DNA from: Artocarpus heterophyllus
Lineage: Eukaryota; Streptophyta; Magnoliopsida; Rosales; Moraceae
NCBI GenBank assembly: GCA_025403435.1
Contig: CM046330.1
Span: forward strand, 28,965,713-29,029,712
Direction: 5' to 3'
Length of the DNA: 64,000 nt
Shown: one piece after another, positions 34,565 to 46,913 of the stretch
How the letters are laid out: every line of letters starts with the position of its first letter
How positions within the stretch are numbered: the stretch's first letter is position 1
Made by a program: the position numbers and the translations under genes
The notes under the pieces: generated by a model
What the model was told of the DNA's origin: nothing
The model's database searches: none
The model's input: only the letters and a program-made list of their open reading frames with translations

Positions 34565-35560
34565 ACAGATGCGAGACCATGCATTTTGAACAATGTTAGG
34601 AATTGGAGCCTAATCATTATCAATAGCAATAGTAGGATGAGAAATGAATTCCTCTTCAAAGACAATGTCTCTAACTTTATCTCTCTCCTGAAACTCAACT
34701 TCCTCAAGGAATTTCATATTTCCTGTCTCGAAATAGGTCCTAGTCATGGGATCATAAAACTTGTTAACCCTTTGACCGTTTAGAGTACCCAACAAAGTAG
34801 CACCTTAGAGTTCTTAAGTCTAGTTCATTTGTCCTGTAAGGCCTTGCCTAAGTTGGACAACCCAAATATGTAAATACTAGGCTTCTTGCCTGTCTATAGT
34901 TCTTAAGGGTTTTTAGCCACCGCCTTACTTGGAACCTTGTCAAGGATATATGCTACATTCTTTAGTACTTCTTCCCAGAGAGATTTTTCAAAAAAGAATG
35001 ACTAATGATTCTTCTTACATGTCTTTAAATGTTCTATTTCGTCTCTCAGCAACAACATTCATGCTAGGTTTGCTTGGCGTTGTGTATTGTGGGACGATAC
35101 TACATTTCTCTAGGAATTTTGTAAAAGCTCCTAGATGTTGTTCACCACATCTGTCATATCTACTAAAGTATTCACCACCACGGTTAGATTTAATGACTTT
35201 AATTTTCTTGCTAAGTTGATTTCAACTTCAGCTTTGAAAACCTTAAATACATCTAAAGATTGAGAATTCATGAATCAAATATAGGTACCCATACCGCGAA
35301 TAGTCATCTATAAAGGTGATAAAATGCTGTTAACCATTCCAAAAAGCTATAGGGAATGGTCTGTATATATCAATATGAATTAGTTCTACGACGTTAGAAC
35401 TTCTGTTGGCACCTAATTTCCTTACGTTTGTCTATTCCCCAATAGACTTAGAAATCTATCAAATCAAAGAAATCAAGAATCTCGTCAAACACGTCTCTGA
35501 ATTCTCTATTTAGAGATATAGCCCAAACGTTTATGCCATAGTGTGTCGGAATCCTTGCCG
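34565..35560 (-). pseudogene. Ty1/copia integrase region, degraded
   Basis: Fragments in several frames, read leftward. A GAG-prepol-to-integrase stretch includes words such as CYGI/RLGYIS near 35540. The middle has residual integrase similarity. Near 34790-34610 is the typical post-integrase block (YDPMTRTYFETGNMKFLEE, then DIVFEE). Its position downstream of the copia gag and protease supports the call more than any single motif. Stops and shifts throughout. Confidence 0.6.
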
Positions 35561-35561
35561 A

Positions 35562-36090
35562 TTAATTTGCATTTTGTACCACATGAACTAGTATGCAAGG
35601 TTTCATTAATGAGGCAATAGTATCCAACAAATATAGGTTATCATGCAAGGATAAAGAACCAATGCCAATAAGATTTGAATTTTGAAAAAGATTAAATTTA
35701 TTATTTTCAAATGAACAAGAATAACCAAATTTATCCAAAGTATAAATTGAAACCAAATTACGTCTAAAAGATGGTACCATATAAGCCTCTTCCAAATTCA
35801 AAAAGTAACCAGTCTTTAATAATAATTTAAAACTTCCTATAGCCTCTATTGCAATTGTTTTGCTATCACCCAGCATCATTTGGCTGTTGGCTCCACAAGC
35901 AACCCTGCATAGACATACTTATATGAGTAGTGGCACCAAAATCTACCCACCAAGTATGTTTAAGTATAAAAGCTAAATTAATTTCAGAACAAACCAAAGT
36001 GATAAGCATATCTTTCTTTACATGCCAATTGGAGTGCTTGGAATGTTCCTTTTTAAGCATCCAGCCCTCTTGCAGAAGTAACATGTAAAA
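35562..36090 (-). pseudogene. Ty1/copia protease and GAG-prepol
   Basis: The protease motif reads TWWVDFGATTHIS near 35960, where the usual D-S-G-A has Phe in place of Ser but keeps the Asp. After a stop or shift the GAG-prepol domain follows, with IEAIGSFKLLLKTGYFLNLE, MVPSFRRNLVSIYTLDKFGY and FNLFQNSNLIGIGSLSLHDN. Upstream, a CHVKKD-type remnant of the zinc knuckle region is recognisable near 36020. Standard copia order; not functional. Confidence 0.75.
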
Positions 36091-36209
36091 TCCTTATCCT
36101 ATTTCTTTTGTACTTTATGCTATGGTATCCCGACTACATCTTCTTTACGGTTCCTTTTCCTTTTCTTGTTTTGAAGGGTGGTTACTAAGTAAGCACTTTC
36201 AATCTTTTC

Positions 36210-36602
36210 TTACTTAAGCCTTTCCTCTTCTTGCACATAGTGAGATATGAGCTCATTAAGAGTCCATTTGTCCTTTTGGGTATTGTAACTCACTTTGAAC
36301 ATACCATATTGTGCAAGAAGAGAAATCAAAACTAAATACATAAGCAAGTCCTCAGACAGCTCAAACTTTAGTGCCTTTAGTTTAGAAGTGATATGAGACA
36401 TCTCCATGATGTACTCCCTTATGTTCTCTTTTCCTTTGTACTTCATTGAAATAATATTAGCCAGTGGAGTACTTTTTTCAACCTTTTGTTTTTTTAGCAA
36501 AACACTTTTCAATCTCTTCAAGGAACTTCTTAGCATTTTCCTCCTTAAATGTTGAGCCCCTAAACGTTCCAGAATTGAATGTTTCATGATCATAAGACTC
36601 AT
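36210..36602 (-). pseudogene. gag: Ty1/copia gag (UBN2-type), partial
   Basis: An open stretch with the conserved copia gag block: STPLANIISMKYKGKENIRE, YIMEMSHITSKLKALKFELS, DLLMYLVLISL, YNTQKDKWTLNELISHYVQE. The N-terminus is degraded and I could not identify a start codon, a primer site or LTRs for this element. Confidence 0.8.
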
Positions 36603-36639
36603 GCTGTTAGAGCACTCTCATTTCTCTAAGTCCTTTTTA

Positions 36640-37249
36640 GCATCAGAGGAACTTTCAACAGTAAGAGTAGGGGAAGGTTCTATCCAAAGAACAAGGTCAA
36701 GATTCATTCAACCGAGAACAATCATAACGTTCTCTTTCCTATTCTTAAAGTTTATGCAATTAAGCACAAAAATAGAAATATTGGTAGATATTATAGAAGA
36801 AAAAGTAGAAATTGAATAGAGAACAAAACAAAATAACAAGTTCACAATCAATAATCATGTCACAACATAATCATAATCTTCAAAAAATACATATATGACA
36901 TGATTAAACAATTCACACAATGGTGGGCCCCATCACAAGATACCTAGCATAACATTGATATTTAGTTTTTGGACAAAATTATTAACTGTAAGTGGTACTT
37001 TCCGTATAATAATCAAAATAGTGACAATTAATCTTATCAAATAGTAAGCTTTCTTTAGACCGACTTATTGCTCACATGGAAAACTTAATAATCATAACAT
37101 ATTTACGACCATAAGTTGCCTATTACTTGGCCAAACAATAACCTTCCATTGGGCCAGTCATTATTCGCATAAACAATTAGCATACACATCTTAATATTTG
37201 ATGAGTAAGTATTTCACTCATAAAACAAATTTTTTCTGAGCTTAAATAT
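36640..37249. other. Probable copia leader, no gene
   Basis: AT-rich, non-coding. It lies upstream of the copia gag in minus orientation and ends at the TG start of the next LTR-like unit. No clear primer site was found. Confidence 0.35.
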
Positions 37250-38784
37250 TGTGAAACCCTCAAGCTATTGTATTATTTGATATTTTTGGTGTTATTTTGT
37301 AGAAAATTAATAAAATAGGGGTTAATGGATTTTACGACATCAAAATTGGAGTTCGGAAGCATTTTTTAAGTGCAATCAGGCCCGTAACGCACCCCCACGC
37401 ACTCTAGTGTGCTCCCCCATGCACTTTGGTGTGACCCCCTACGTGAGAACATAGAATGCTCGTTCGACAATGCCAACTAGTACTACGGTAGCGCGGAAAT
37501 TAGCAACAAGGCTTAGCAAAAGTAAGGCACGCAGTCGCGAGTTGCCATTCTTTATGGCCGTGTGTGCGATCAAAGGCATGTTGTGTGATCTGTGTGGCCG
37601 CATATGCCAACTTTCCTGCTGCGCGTCCCTTGGGGCCTCCTAACTTGCTGTTTTGTGATGATTTCATATCTAAGGGCTGATTTTAGCCCAAATGTGATCC
37701 AAGGGCTAAAATTTAACCTGATAATGAAGTCTCCACCTCTTAAAAACCCTAGAGCCCCCGTTTTACAAGGTGTAAAGGAATTGGGATAAATAAATCCATG
37801 AGTGAAAGGCTGAAATTCTAAAGAGAGAAAGCTTGGAGTTGAGGATTCTTGGAGGATTCAAGGCTTGGAGTGTATATCTATAAAGAGTTTCTTCTTCCTT
37901 TCCATATCTACTCTAATCTTGATTGAATTTTGTATTTGTAATTGTATGTTGAACATATTTATTTGTATGGATTTCATGAAGAGATTAGCAATGGATTTAT
38001 TTATGTTTGCTTCAATTTCCTATTTTGAGGCTTGCTTTAATTAGATTTAGATTATGGTTAGATTATTTTGTTGATTGTTGATGTAATTACCATTTCAATT
38101 TCATTTGTATTTCTTTATACTTAATGCTTCTAGTTTTTTTTTTTACCAATGAATTAGTTGATGGAATTAATAAATTTCAATACTTGGGAGAGATTGACTT
38201 ATTTATTGCTACTTGGGAAAAATAGTCTATGTTGTTGTTGAGACCCGATAGGGCCGAGAACACAAAGATAATCGACTTGAAAGTCTTGGTTTTTGTGAGG
38301 CTGAGGTGAACAACGCCTTGATAATCAAATTAACGGTTGGACTTAATGAATGTGTAATTAACCAACTTAGATAGGGATATCAATTTGGGTGTTTGTGCAT
38401 AGAACCTCATTTGACACTTGGGAGAGGTAATGAGATGAACTTAGCACCCTCGACTAATGAATTGGATGAAATGAAGTTAATAATCGTGAAATAGGAAAAG
38501 CATAGGAAGAATTGAGCTAAATCAAGTCCCTAGACATAATATACATAGGTTGTCCATATTATAAATTATTTCCTTTGTGTTTGGATTTGTTGATTATTTT
38601 CATTAGTCTTATTTTCCTTTAAATTCTAATTGCTTAAATAAAACACGGTCATTGTAGTTCTAGTGCTTAGCTAGTTTTTATATTTCAATCCTTGTGGGAG
38701 ACGATAACTCTTAACTCATCAATCTTATACTAAAACTTGATCACGTGCACTTGCAGGTAAGGATTAAATGCCTGTACGCGACCA
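37250..38784 (+). repeat. Athila-like gypsy LTR (solo or leading copy)
   Basis: A 1535-bp unit beginning TGTGAAACCC and ending ACCA, followed after 6 bp by a decayed tRNA-Asp-type primer site. The interior has features usual in plant gypsy LTRs: a GC-richer block at 37380-37640, CCCTAGAGCCCCC with TATA-poor context near 37750, and a CTTGCAGGTAAGGATTAAAT end region. No second copy lies in the window. Confidence 0.55.
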
Positions 38785-38790
38785 AGTTTT

Positions 38791-38808
38791 TGGTGCTATT
38801 GTAGAGGA
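38791..38808 (+). promoter_or_regulatory. Decayed primer binding site, tRNA-Asp type
   Basis: TGGTGCTATTGTAGAGGA matches the Athila/Tat-type site TGGCGCCGTTGCCGGGGA at 12 of 18 positions. Five of the six differences are C-to-T or G-to-A. Its position just after the LTR end supports the call. Confidence 0.6.
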
Positions 38809-39850
38809 TTGAAAATTTTAGAAACTTGGCTAATACTGAGACAAACTAATTAGGTTTTAATTTTGGCGTTTCATTTCTTTTTATTTATCTTTATGGTTAT
38901 TTCAAAAATTTTTACTTGCTTTTATTTTTGCTATCTTGATTTTAATTTTTGTTTTAGTGTCTTTGTTTGAGATACTTAGAGATATCATCAACAAGTTCTT
39001 TCGAGCTTTGTACAACAAGACTCAGAGCCATTGTATAGTGCTTAGTAGAGATTCAAAGAATTGCTATTCCCATGTCATGGTTTGACAAAGCAGGGTTAAC
39101 TTCACATTTTCCTTCTTGGCTTAAGCAACGGAACAAGATACACGGTGGAATGTAGAAATAGTACCACCACTCTCTACCAACTATCTATTGACGAAGCCTA
39201 CTATATGTTGGAAGATATGATAGAGTGCAATTATTGGGATTGAATAGTCAACCATGGTTGGGAGAGCAATTCTAACGTGATGGAGCCTCAAGTTAACATG
39301 GCATTGGAAAGTGTGTTGACTTAATTGACCACAACGATCAATCAGATGAGGAACAATGCCAATGAATTTTGCAATTGCCAATTGTCTCAACTTCACGGCT
39401 TATAAGAACAAGTTGGGCAATTGCCTTGTACAATTGCTGAGTTAAAACAACGAAGTGTGCTAACCACATTTGAGGTGGAACCATGTGTGAAGATTGCACC
39501 GAGTAAGGAGGACTTAGATATTTTTAAACAAGAATCTTAAAGTGAGGATGAGACCCAAGACTTTGATCTTCAAGAGAAATTACAAGAAGAACAAGTATTG
39601 GGTGTCGAAATTGTTGAGCCGACTATGCCCATCGAAGATCACATCTATAAAGACCCTTTTTAGCCAGCACCTCCTCCACCACCGCTAGCAACGTTCCTTC
39701 ATCCCTGCCGAGCCTATCCTCTAAAACTGAATTTTGTTGAGATTATGTGCCTATCATTTCTCTATCATGCAAAGCTTGAGGGCATTGCATCACAAGACCC
39801 ATTTGAGTGTTCTATGATACCTACTATGTAATGCCCGCCGTTCTCTTTTG
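38809..39850 (+). pseudogene. Degraded gag/leader region of the Athila-like element
   Basis: Lies directly downstream of the LTR and primer site. No frame exceeds 70 codons, but an acidic stretch (LQEKLQEEQVLGVEIV-like near 39570) and a proline-rich APPPPPLATFLH-like stretch near 39665 look like remnants of a gag-type protein. Stops are dense. Identity rests on position rather than similarity. Confidence 0.35.
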
Positions 39851-40079
39851 CGGATACTTACAATAATTTAACCTTAGAACATGATATTTTATGTTTTATT
39901 TATTATTTATGTTAGGTAAATTAATGTTCTGTTTAGTAATGTTGCAGGTGACGACCACAAGGGATCGAAGTGCTCGGAATGTTTATGTCAAAAATAATGA
40001 TAAGCATTATGAATTTAATTTTTAAAATGTTCTAAGCATGCCTTAGAGTTATATTTTGTGATGACATGAACTTTGTTAT

Positions 40080-40332
40080 ACCATTTCTCATTTTCAAAGC
40101 ATTTATGATGCATGATAGTTACTTGTATAAGATGGTTCAATATGGTCTAAGAAAATACCAATGTATTTTTAATAAACCAAATGCTCTTTCAACAATATTC
40201 TTATTAGCACTTGAATGTTTCATATGGAAAAATTCACGGGCTGTCCTTGGTCGTCGTCCATCTTTCCATCTGCTACGATGGTAATTTAATCTCTAAGGGG
40301 GGCTTCACAATTGGTGTAACTAGCATCCATTA
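40080..40332 (-). pseudogene. PIF/Harbinger transposase remnant (DDE_Tnp_4 C-terminal part)
   Basis: On the minus strand, MDASYTNCEA (40330-40300) is followed after a short gap by YHRSRWKDGRRPRTAREFFH and MKHSSANKNIVERAFGLLKI (40270-40150). Plant PIF/Harbinger transposases carry the same order: DAGYTN, YHL.EW, then N.RHASARNVIERAFG-LLK. The Asp of DASYTN corresponds to a catalytic Asp in the family. A small deletion and stops break the frame. The rest of the element and its inverted repeats were not found. Confidence 0.72.
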
Positions 40333-40746
40333 TAAGAAATATTGATTTACGAAAACAGGTTATGATACACATTATTATTTGTTAAAAAAAATTAATTCAT
40401 ATATGCCCCTTGTACTTTGTATCGTGAATCAACATGTCTTTTGAATTTTAAAAATGTTTATTTCTCTTATTGAATTATGTAATCTAGTTTAAAATATAGC
40501 TATGTTGGTAATGCAAACAAAATCATGAGACATTATTTATAATTTTATAAACACTCTTACATTGTTGATTTTAATTCAATGTGCCCCTTAAATTATTATT
40601 TTTCTGTCAACTTACTTGTAGAATTCTTAAAAGATTGAGGACAAGGTCAATAGTTCAAGAGGCATTTATGAAATAATATTAGTTAGTATTTTAAACCACT
40701 TTATATAATTCAATGGGTGAAGTAAATTATTTTTAAAATAGAAATG
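40333..40746. other. Non-coding, possible MITE-like sequence
   Basis: AT-rich. ATGCCCCTTGTACTTTG near 40405 and AATGTGCCCCTTAAATTA near 40577 give a loosely repeated structure of the kind seen in small plant DNA elements, but I could not define ends. Confidence 0.3.
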
Positions 40747-40879
40747 CTATGGCAAGACCCCTTTAAAAGGTCTTACCATAAGACTCGCTTTTTGACTGTA
40801 GATCTGCATCCTATGGTCAAACTTAAACAAGCTTATGGTAAGTTAAATAGAATTGTATACACTAGATTAATAAACCAAA

Positions 40880-41340
40880 TATGAAAAAAAAGGCAGAGGG
40901 TGGAGCTTCTTCTCCACCTTCGGCGGATCTGGGCGGAGCTTCTCCTCAACCTCCAGTAGAAGTCACTGGAGTTCATGACTGAGCTTCACGAGGAAGAGGT
41001 CGAGATCCAGTCGCATCCTCGAGACAGTCCTCGCGATAGTCTGTCGCGATCTTCACACCCGTGGCGGCCTCGATGCCATCTCTAGCAACATGCTGTCGTC
41101 AAGGTAGAGCTTCTCTTCCACCGGAGCACGGAGTTTCTCCTCAACCTCTAGCAGATCCGGGAGAATCTTCTCCTCCACCTCCAACAAAACGCCTCCGCCC
41201 CCTCTGCCTCCGTGGGTTGCAATCCCACCCCCTTCGCGACTTGTCGTTGCAGATGTTAACCAATGCAGAGGTCGCGTTTGTTTCCATAGCGAGGAGGACG
41301 GTTCTGAGGCTAGGGGCTGTGACGGCCTAGGTGCTCCTGT
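40880..41340. other. GC-rich block inside the MULE
   Basis: GC content rises sharply over about 450 bp, with repeated CTTCTCCTC/CCTCCA and GATCCGGG/GATCTGGG words. An 89-codon plus-strand frame (41061-41330, Pro/Leu/Arg-rich, containing SPPPPTKRLRPLCLRGL) is present but matches nothing I recognise. It could be a fragment of host gene picked up by the MULE (Pack-MULE style) or a normal part of this MULE family. Confidence 0.4.
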
Positions 41341-42519
41341 ACTCCTCCTCCGGTGCTTTTTATTCAGCCATGACTTTGCTTTTTTTTTTTTTATATTATG
41401 TTATTGTTGGAAGAATTTGGGAAGAATTTGATGAAAGTGCTCCCCAAAAAACTTAATTGGAGGAATAACCCATTTTTTTTTGCAACAAAAAACTGATGAC
41501 ATGTCTTTTATGTGGCTCTTTTTTATCCATCTCAGCCAACGTGTATTCGGTATTGGAACCCATATTTTCCCATCTGGCCTTATAATATATCCCCCTGAGA
41601 AGCCCTCATTCTTCCTTCTTGCTTCATCCTCCGCGCAGCCCATTTTTCACCCAGTTCCCTTCAACACAAAACCCACAACCAACAAAATCCCTCTTCTTCA
41701 AATTTTTCCCAAAAATTTCTTTGTATCTCTGCCGCGGCCGTCCACCCTCCCTCTTAGCCTTATTCTCATTTCACCATTTTTTCAAATTTCTCTGATTTGG
41801 ATTTTTTCTATGCTTCTCCTCCCGTGCCCACTCGCCTCTTGTGGCCCAACTCTCCCAGTTCTCTCTCGCGTCCAACTCTTCTAGTTCTTTCTCTCTCTTG
41901 TTCTCCCAGCTCTCTCTTTGCTTGAACTTTGTTTATCCGCTGAACGCCTCAAAGCTTGTCGGGACAGAAGCCTACGAGTATCAACGCCGGCGACCCTTCA
42001 CTGCTGTTCTATGCCGGAAGCCATGAGAAGTCCAATGCAGGTAACCTGTTATATATATGGTGTATTCTAATTCTCCAAACTGTCATGGACTGGAAATATG
42101 ATTTTGTTGGTCTGTTTTAGGGTTGTTTTTTAAAATCTCCAAATTGGAACTGTCATGGAAACAACTTTGTATGGTTAAATTTATTTGTACAAGTAGAAGA
42201 AATCCTAGGAATCATCAGTTGGTTTCTATATAAAAACTAACAGATCAACCAATGTGGGACTTGAATGGGTTGAGACCTAAGATTGGGTACTCTTGAGGGG
42301 AGGGTGGAAATCGGTTGCTGCCTCACAGAAAAATTGATTGTATTAGCAGAGTTGCATGATATATATTCGGCGAAGACAAGTGCAAAGTGAGAGGGGGAAG
42401 ATCTTAGGAAAATATAAATAACCATTAACAAATTGTTTTAGGCAATTTTTTTTTTCATTCTCCAAACTAAGAACTGTCATGGAAAATATATTTTTCCATG
42501 AGAGAAGGGGAAGAACTGT
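41340..42519. other. MULE internal sequence, pyrimidine-rich, no assigned gene
   Basis: 41590-41960 is CT-rich on the plus strand like a plant 5' leader. It is followed by a GC-richer stretch ending ATGCAG/GTAACCTG near 42040, which resembles an exon-intron junction. The open frames (41480-41884, 41841-42026) show no recognisable domain. Confidence 0.35.
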
Positions 42520-42945
42520 CATGGTGATTTCTGTATGGGATTCTAATGTGAATTTTCAAGGTTTTGGTTTGTCTTGTGCTTTAATTTTTTTTTTGTTTTG
42601 TTTTGTTTTTGGTGTAGAAGTATTCGTTTTGTATATAAAAGGAAATGCAACCAAATGAATTTTAATGAATGGGATTATGTTTGGTTCGATTGATATTTTA
42701 TCGGCGGTATAATTTTTTTGGGTTATCTTCTTACTGTATATGTCAATTTTTGTGTAAAACAAACATTGTTTTTAGGCGTTGTTGGTAGGAAGAAAAATGC
42801 GAAGAAGATGTTGATGAACTGATGATGTTGTTGGTGTTCAACTAAAATCAAGTAATATATCATCTAACATCTCTAGGTCATTGTATGTTCTTTGTTTCCC
42901 CTTAAATCTGTCTAAATTTACAAAAGAAGAAAAATAAGAAATAAC
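42520..42945 (+). repeat. Internal direct repeat, copy A
   Basis: Matches 44026-44440 in the same orientation with shared blocks such as TTCTAATGTGAATTTTCAAG, AGATGTTGATGAACTGATGA, TCAAGTAATATAT and CCCCTTAAATCTGTCTAA. Divergence is appreciable, including differences in poly-T length, so the duplication is not recent. Confidence 0.8.
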
Positions 42946-44025
42946 AAGTTTGGTGAGTGATGAGTTCACCTGAATTGCCAGTTTTTACTCAGAGTGGAAG
43001 CTTGCTTTGTTGTGTTGGAATAACTACGAAGTTGCTTTTTGTTAAAATACTTGCTTTGACATTTCACAGTTTTTATCACTATTCTTTAGTAGTTGACTGC
43101 ATGATAGTATCTCTTGTTCAACATATTGCAATTCTTCTTGCTTGCCTCTTAGTTGCACTTTCTATTTCTTGTTTTGACTTGCATGTTATCCTTGTTGGTG
43201 AAGCCCGAAATAAAATGGTATCCTCTCTACTCTTATTTTCTCCCTTAAGATTTCCTAGATTTTGATCATAGTTAGCAATATCAATTGCTGTATACTTGAT
43301 GGTTCTATTATTGCTGTTATGAATATATCAAAACTTCTATTTTAATTTTATTTGTCCTAGGGACATTTTTTATGGTCATTTGTTGTATTTTATCTGCAAG
43401 AGAAAATGGATAAGTTTGCATAAAGTTGTTCAGCAAAAAAAAAAAAAAATTGTTAAAAAGAACTAGAAAAGGGAAATTTTAAAAGTTAAAATTGTCAAAG
43501 ATGACTTTAAAAAGTTTCACAAGGAATCTGGAGGCATTCCCTTTTTGGATTTTAGATTCTACACACATTGTGCTTGATCTCTTGTTTAACCACATTACTT
43601 CAGTTTTTTTCTCTTCTTTTATTTTTTTTCTCTGTGATATTAAGAGAGGATAGTATAGGAAGTACCTCATTTTCTTCTTCCTCCGCTCAAGCAAAAGTCG
43701 TTGCCTCTCTCATGCTAGAACGTTTGTCTCTAAATCATATAGCCCTAAATCATCCCTCATTTTCTTCTTCCTTTGCTTTTAATTGGTATAGGTTTGATAG
43801 TGTGTTTTTGCATGACTAAAGTAGCATATGATTCTTTCTTTGTCCATTGAGCTTTAAAGAGTTATTGATGCATGGTAAATATTTTCAACATGGTTGTTTG
43901 CAAGAATTGTTTTTTGGAATGAGTTGTTTTTAACATAGTGATCACTTAGTTTCGACGACTCTTATTTTGTTAATATGTAAACAAATCATGATGATGACAG
44001 TAAATTGATATAAATTTTTGAGATG

Positions 44026-44440
44026 TGGTGATTTCTATGTAGGATTCTAATGTGAATTTTCAAGGTTTTCGTTTGTCTGTGTTTGGTAATAATTTTTTTT
44101 TTCTTTGGTGTAGACGTTTTCGTTTTCTATATATAAGGAAATTCAACCAATAAAATTTTTTACCATTGTGATTATGATCGCTTAGATTGATGTTAGATAG
44201 GAGGTATAATTTTTTTTTGCGTTATCTTCTTGCTGTATATCTCAATTTTGTGTAAAAGCAACATGGCTTTTAGGAAGAGAAGTGCGAAGAAGATGTTGAT
44301 GAACTGATGATGTTGTTGGTGTTCGACTAAAATCAAGTAATATATTATCTAATATCTCTACGTCACTGTATGTTCTTATTTGTTTTTCTCTTTTCCCCTT
44401 AAATCTGTCTAACTTTAAAAAAGAAGAATAATAAGAAAAA
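44026..44440 (+). repeat. Internal direct repeat, copy B
   Basis: Second copy of the 42520-42945 sequence. It directly abuts the truncated 3' end of the MULE transposase, so the duplication or a rearrangement probably removed the end of that gene. The 1.1 kb between the copies (42946-44025) has no gene. Confidence 0.8.
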
Positions 44441-44454
44441 TGGTAGAACATATG

Positions 44455-45958
44455 GAACTCATCAATTCGATAAGCATTAGCAGCTTTAAAGAACAATGGT
44501 AGAACACCGCTACAATGGAAGGTAGCCTTGATGTTCTACGCCACATGAAATGTGCAACAACCATGGCGTGCTAACTCATAAACTGTCTCAACAGCCTTCT
44601 TAATACTTCGATGTCGATCAGATATGAAAACTAAATCTTCGCAATCTTTCACAACTTCCTTCAACTTTGAAAAGAACCATGTCCAAGATGCATCATCTTC
44701 TTTCTCCACAATCCCCCAAGCGATGGGATAACAACAACGTTACAACTAGCACGCCATTGAATTTTCCCTTCAGAAACGTTCCATCAACAACTATTACTTT
44801 CCTCATGCAAACAAATCCTCGTATACAGGGTCCATGTGCCACAAAAAGATATTTAAACTTGTTTGAATCATCAACCTTAACGTGGGTAACAGTGCCGTGG
44901 TTTACAGACTGGAGCATATGACAGTACGATGGAAGGATGGCAAAACTTTCTTCCGCCGTACCCCTTACGAGGTTAATTGCATGCTGACGAGCCATCCAAC
45001 CTTTGTAGTAACTAAAATCTGTTCCAAATTCGCTACGAACATAATTCCGTATTGACTTAGGCCGTGGACCTTGTGGTACACCTACAAATTGACTTTTGAT
45101 GCACTCCCCAATAACAGAGTATGATGCTTGCCTGTGCTTTGATGAGCGTTTCTCTAGCGAACAAGAGTGAATTCCGCAATACTTACGAATAATAAACATG
45201 TTTGACAATGACAACTTACATGCCCGAACACGCCACTTACAATTTCGATCCACACACTCCACTACAAGTAAATTTTTTCTCGATTTTTTTGTTAAGAACT
45301 CGAACCTTCCTTGTAAAGCTATAACATGAAGTTTTGTCTTTAACTCTCTCTTGCTTCTAAAGTGGTCACCAACTTGTAAATTAGACCCATCATTGAATGT
45401 AAAACTATTCAAAGCTGAGGATGACCCGACTTCTCTTTCATTTAAAATCATGAGTGGCTGTGGAGGAGGCAATGGACCCATGTCAATAGGAACTAAGGCA
45501 TTATCATCTAATGCAGCATCAACAAAAAATTCATCATCTGCCGGATTTCTCTGAATTTCTTCTTCATTACTAGGAGTTGAGGCAATCTCCTCTCGAAGTA
45601 CAATATCCCTTTCAACAGAATTCATATCTTCTTCTTCTTCTACCTGAACATGTAGAGGTATTGCGCTACCACCTAACTTAAGTAACCCCATAAAAACTAA
45701 TAGGTCATCATCATCAAAAATTCTAATCGGCTTCATCTTATCAGACTGTTTTGGCAGCACGTAAGTTATCTTCAATGACTTATTTCCACGCTCAATTGCA
45801 GCTTTTGTACAAATCTTGTTAATTAACACACTCAAATTAGGACACTCATCTTCTAACATAATTCCTCTCATTTCACTTTGCGCATCACACCACACCCAAC
45901 AAGTTTCCAGCTCATTCCAATGTCCTCCAATGTCGAAATAAATTGGTAACGGTGCCAT
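44455..45958 (-). pseudogene. MuDR/MULE transposase, frameshifted and 3'-truncated
   Basis: The ATG at 45958 opens 421 codons. Residues 1-105 form a PB1-like N-terminal region seen in many plant MULE transposases (FDIGGHWNELETCWVW, IRIFDDDDLLVFMGLL). An acidic linker follows. A MuDR DNA-binding domain spans roughly 195-300 (LQVGDHFRSKRELKTKLHVI, then C-x4-C and C-x4-C type positions in VECVDRNCKWRVRACKL and YCGIHSC), and then VVDGTFLKGKFNGVLVV, with the first catalytic Asp. The frame then shifts near 44725 after a small deletion. The next frame carries YPIAWGIVEKEDDASWTWFF, KLKEVVKDCEDLVFISDRHR and VYELARHGCCTFHV, a TAG where Gln is usual, and AANAYRIDEF. It stops abruptly near 44455. Confidence 0.88.
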
Positions 45959-46873
45959 TTAGTTATTGAACTGCAAAACCCAAAAAATTATTAAACAATG
46001 ACTTTTAGTCAAATCTTCAATGCTAGTTTAATCAAAAGATGCTATTAACAATTCCAACCTAAACAAAACAAAGCACCATTGCAAGAATAACAACTAATGC
46101 TATTAGCAATTACATAGATATAGTTAAATTTGTGGTTGTTATTTGGTGTTGGATAGCCCTACTTAGGGGAAAAACTGCATGAATAGATCCTCGGTTCAAG
46201 CAAAAAAAAAAAAAAAAAACCTTTTAATTCTCATACTGTCTGCCATGAATAGATTCTAGTTTTTTTCCCACCATCACTCCATTCTAATCATGAATCATGG
46301 CCAATACTGTTTAGCCCTTTTCTTTTTTGTACCACTAAAGTTTCCTTCAATAAATGGTTATATGACTTGGATTTCGACAGTGTCTAAAAACAATTCATGC
46401 ATTTAAAATATAGCCCTTATCACATGTGGTGGGACCCTGTGTTATATAATCAAGAACAAAGCAAAATTAAGTGTTCCTAAATATAGTTTGGTTTCAACTA
46501 AAAATACATGGTTTGAATTGCGTTGTTAAAAAACATGGTGAGAAATGATAGATATACATCCAAACATTACTTGCACACATTTTGTATAGAATTCTAACAT
46601 GCTCATATCCCAATAATATTAGCACTAGTATATATGAATGAATTGAGGACAAAAGAAAAGCCCTCTTACTCATGATTGACCAAAAACAACTAATTCCTTT
46701 TCACTCAAACTGCCCATTAGTAAGTGGGGCAATAAGTTCTGCTCTGCCCTTTCTCCATAACACATTCATCAAATCAACCACTCAAGCATAAGCATAAAAA
46801 TTACAACTAAGACTAAGCCATAGACATGGCATAATTAAACAGAGATTACAAGCATGAACACACACATATTAAG

Positions 46874-46913
<40 letters not shown>

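Noticed and set aside
44667..45554. Plus-strand frames opposite the MULE transposase
   Set aside because: They are antisense shadows; the minus strand carries clear transposase motifs.
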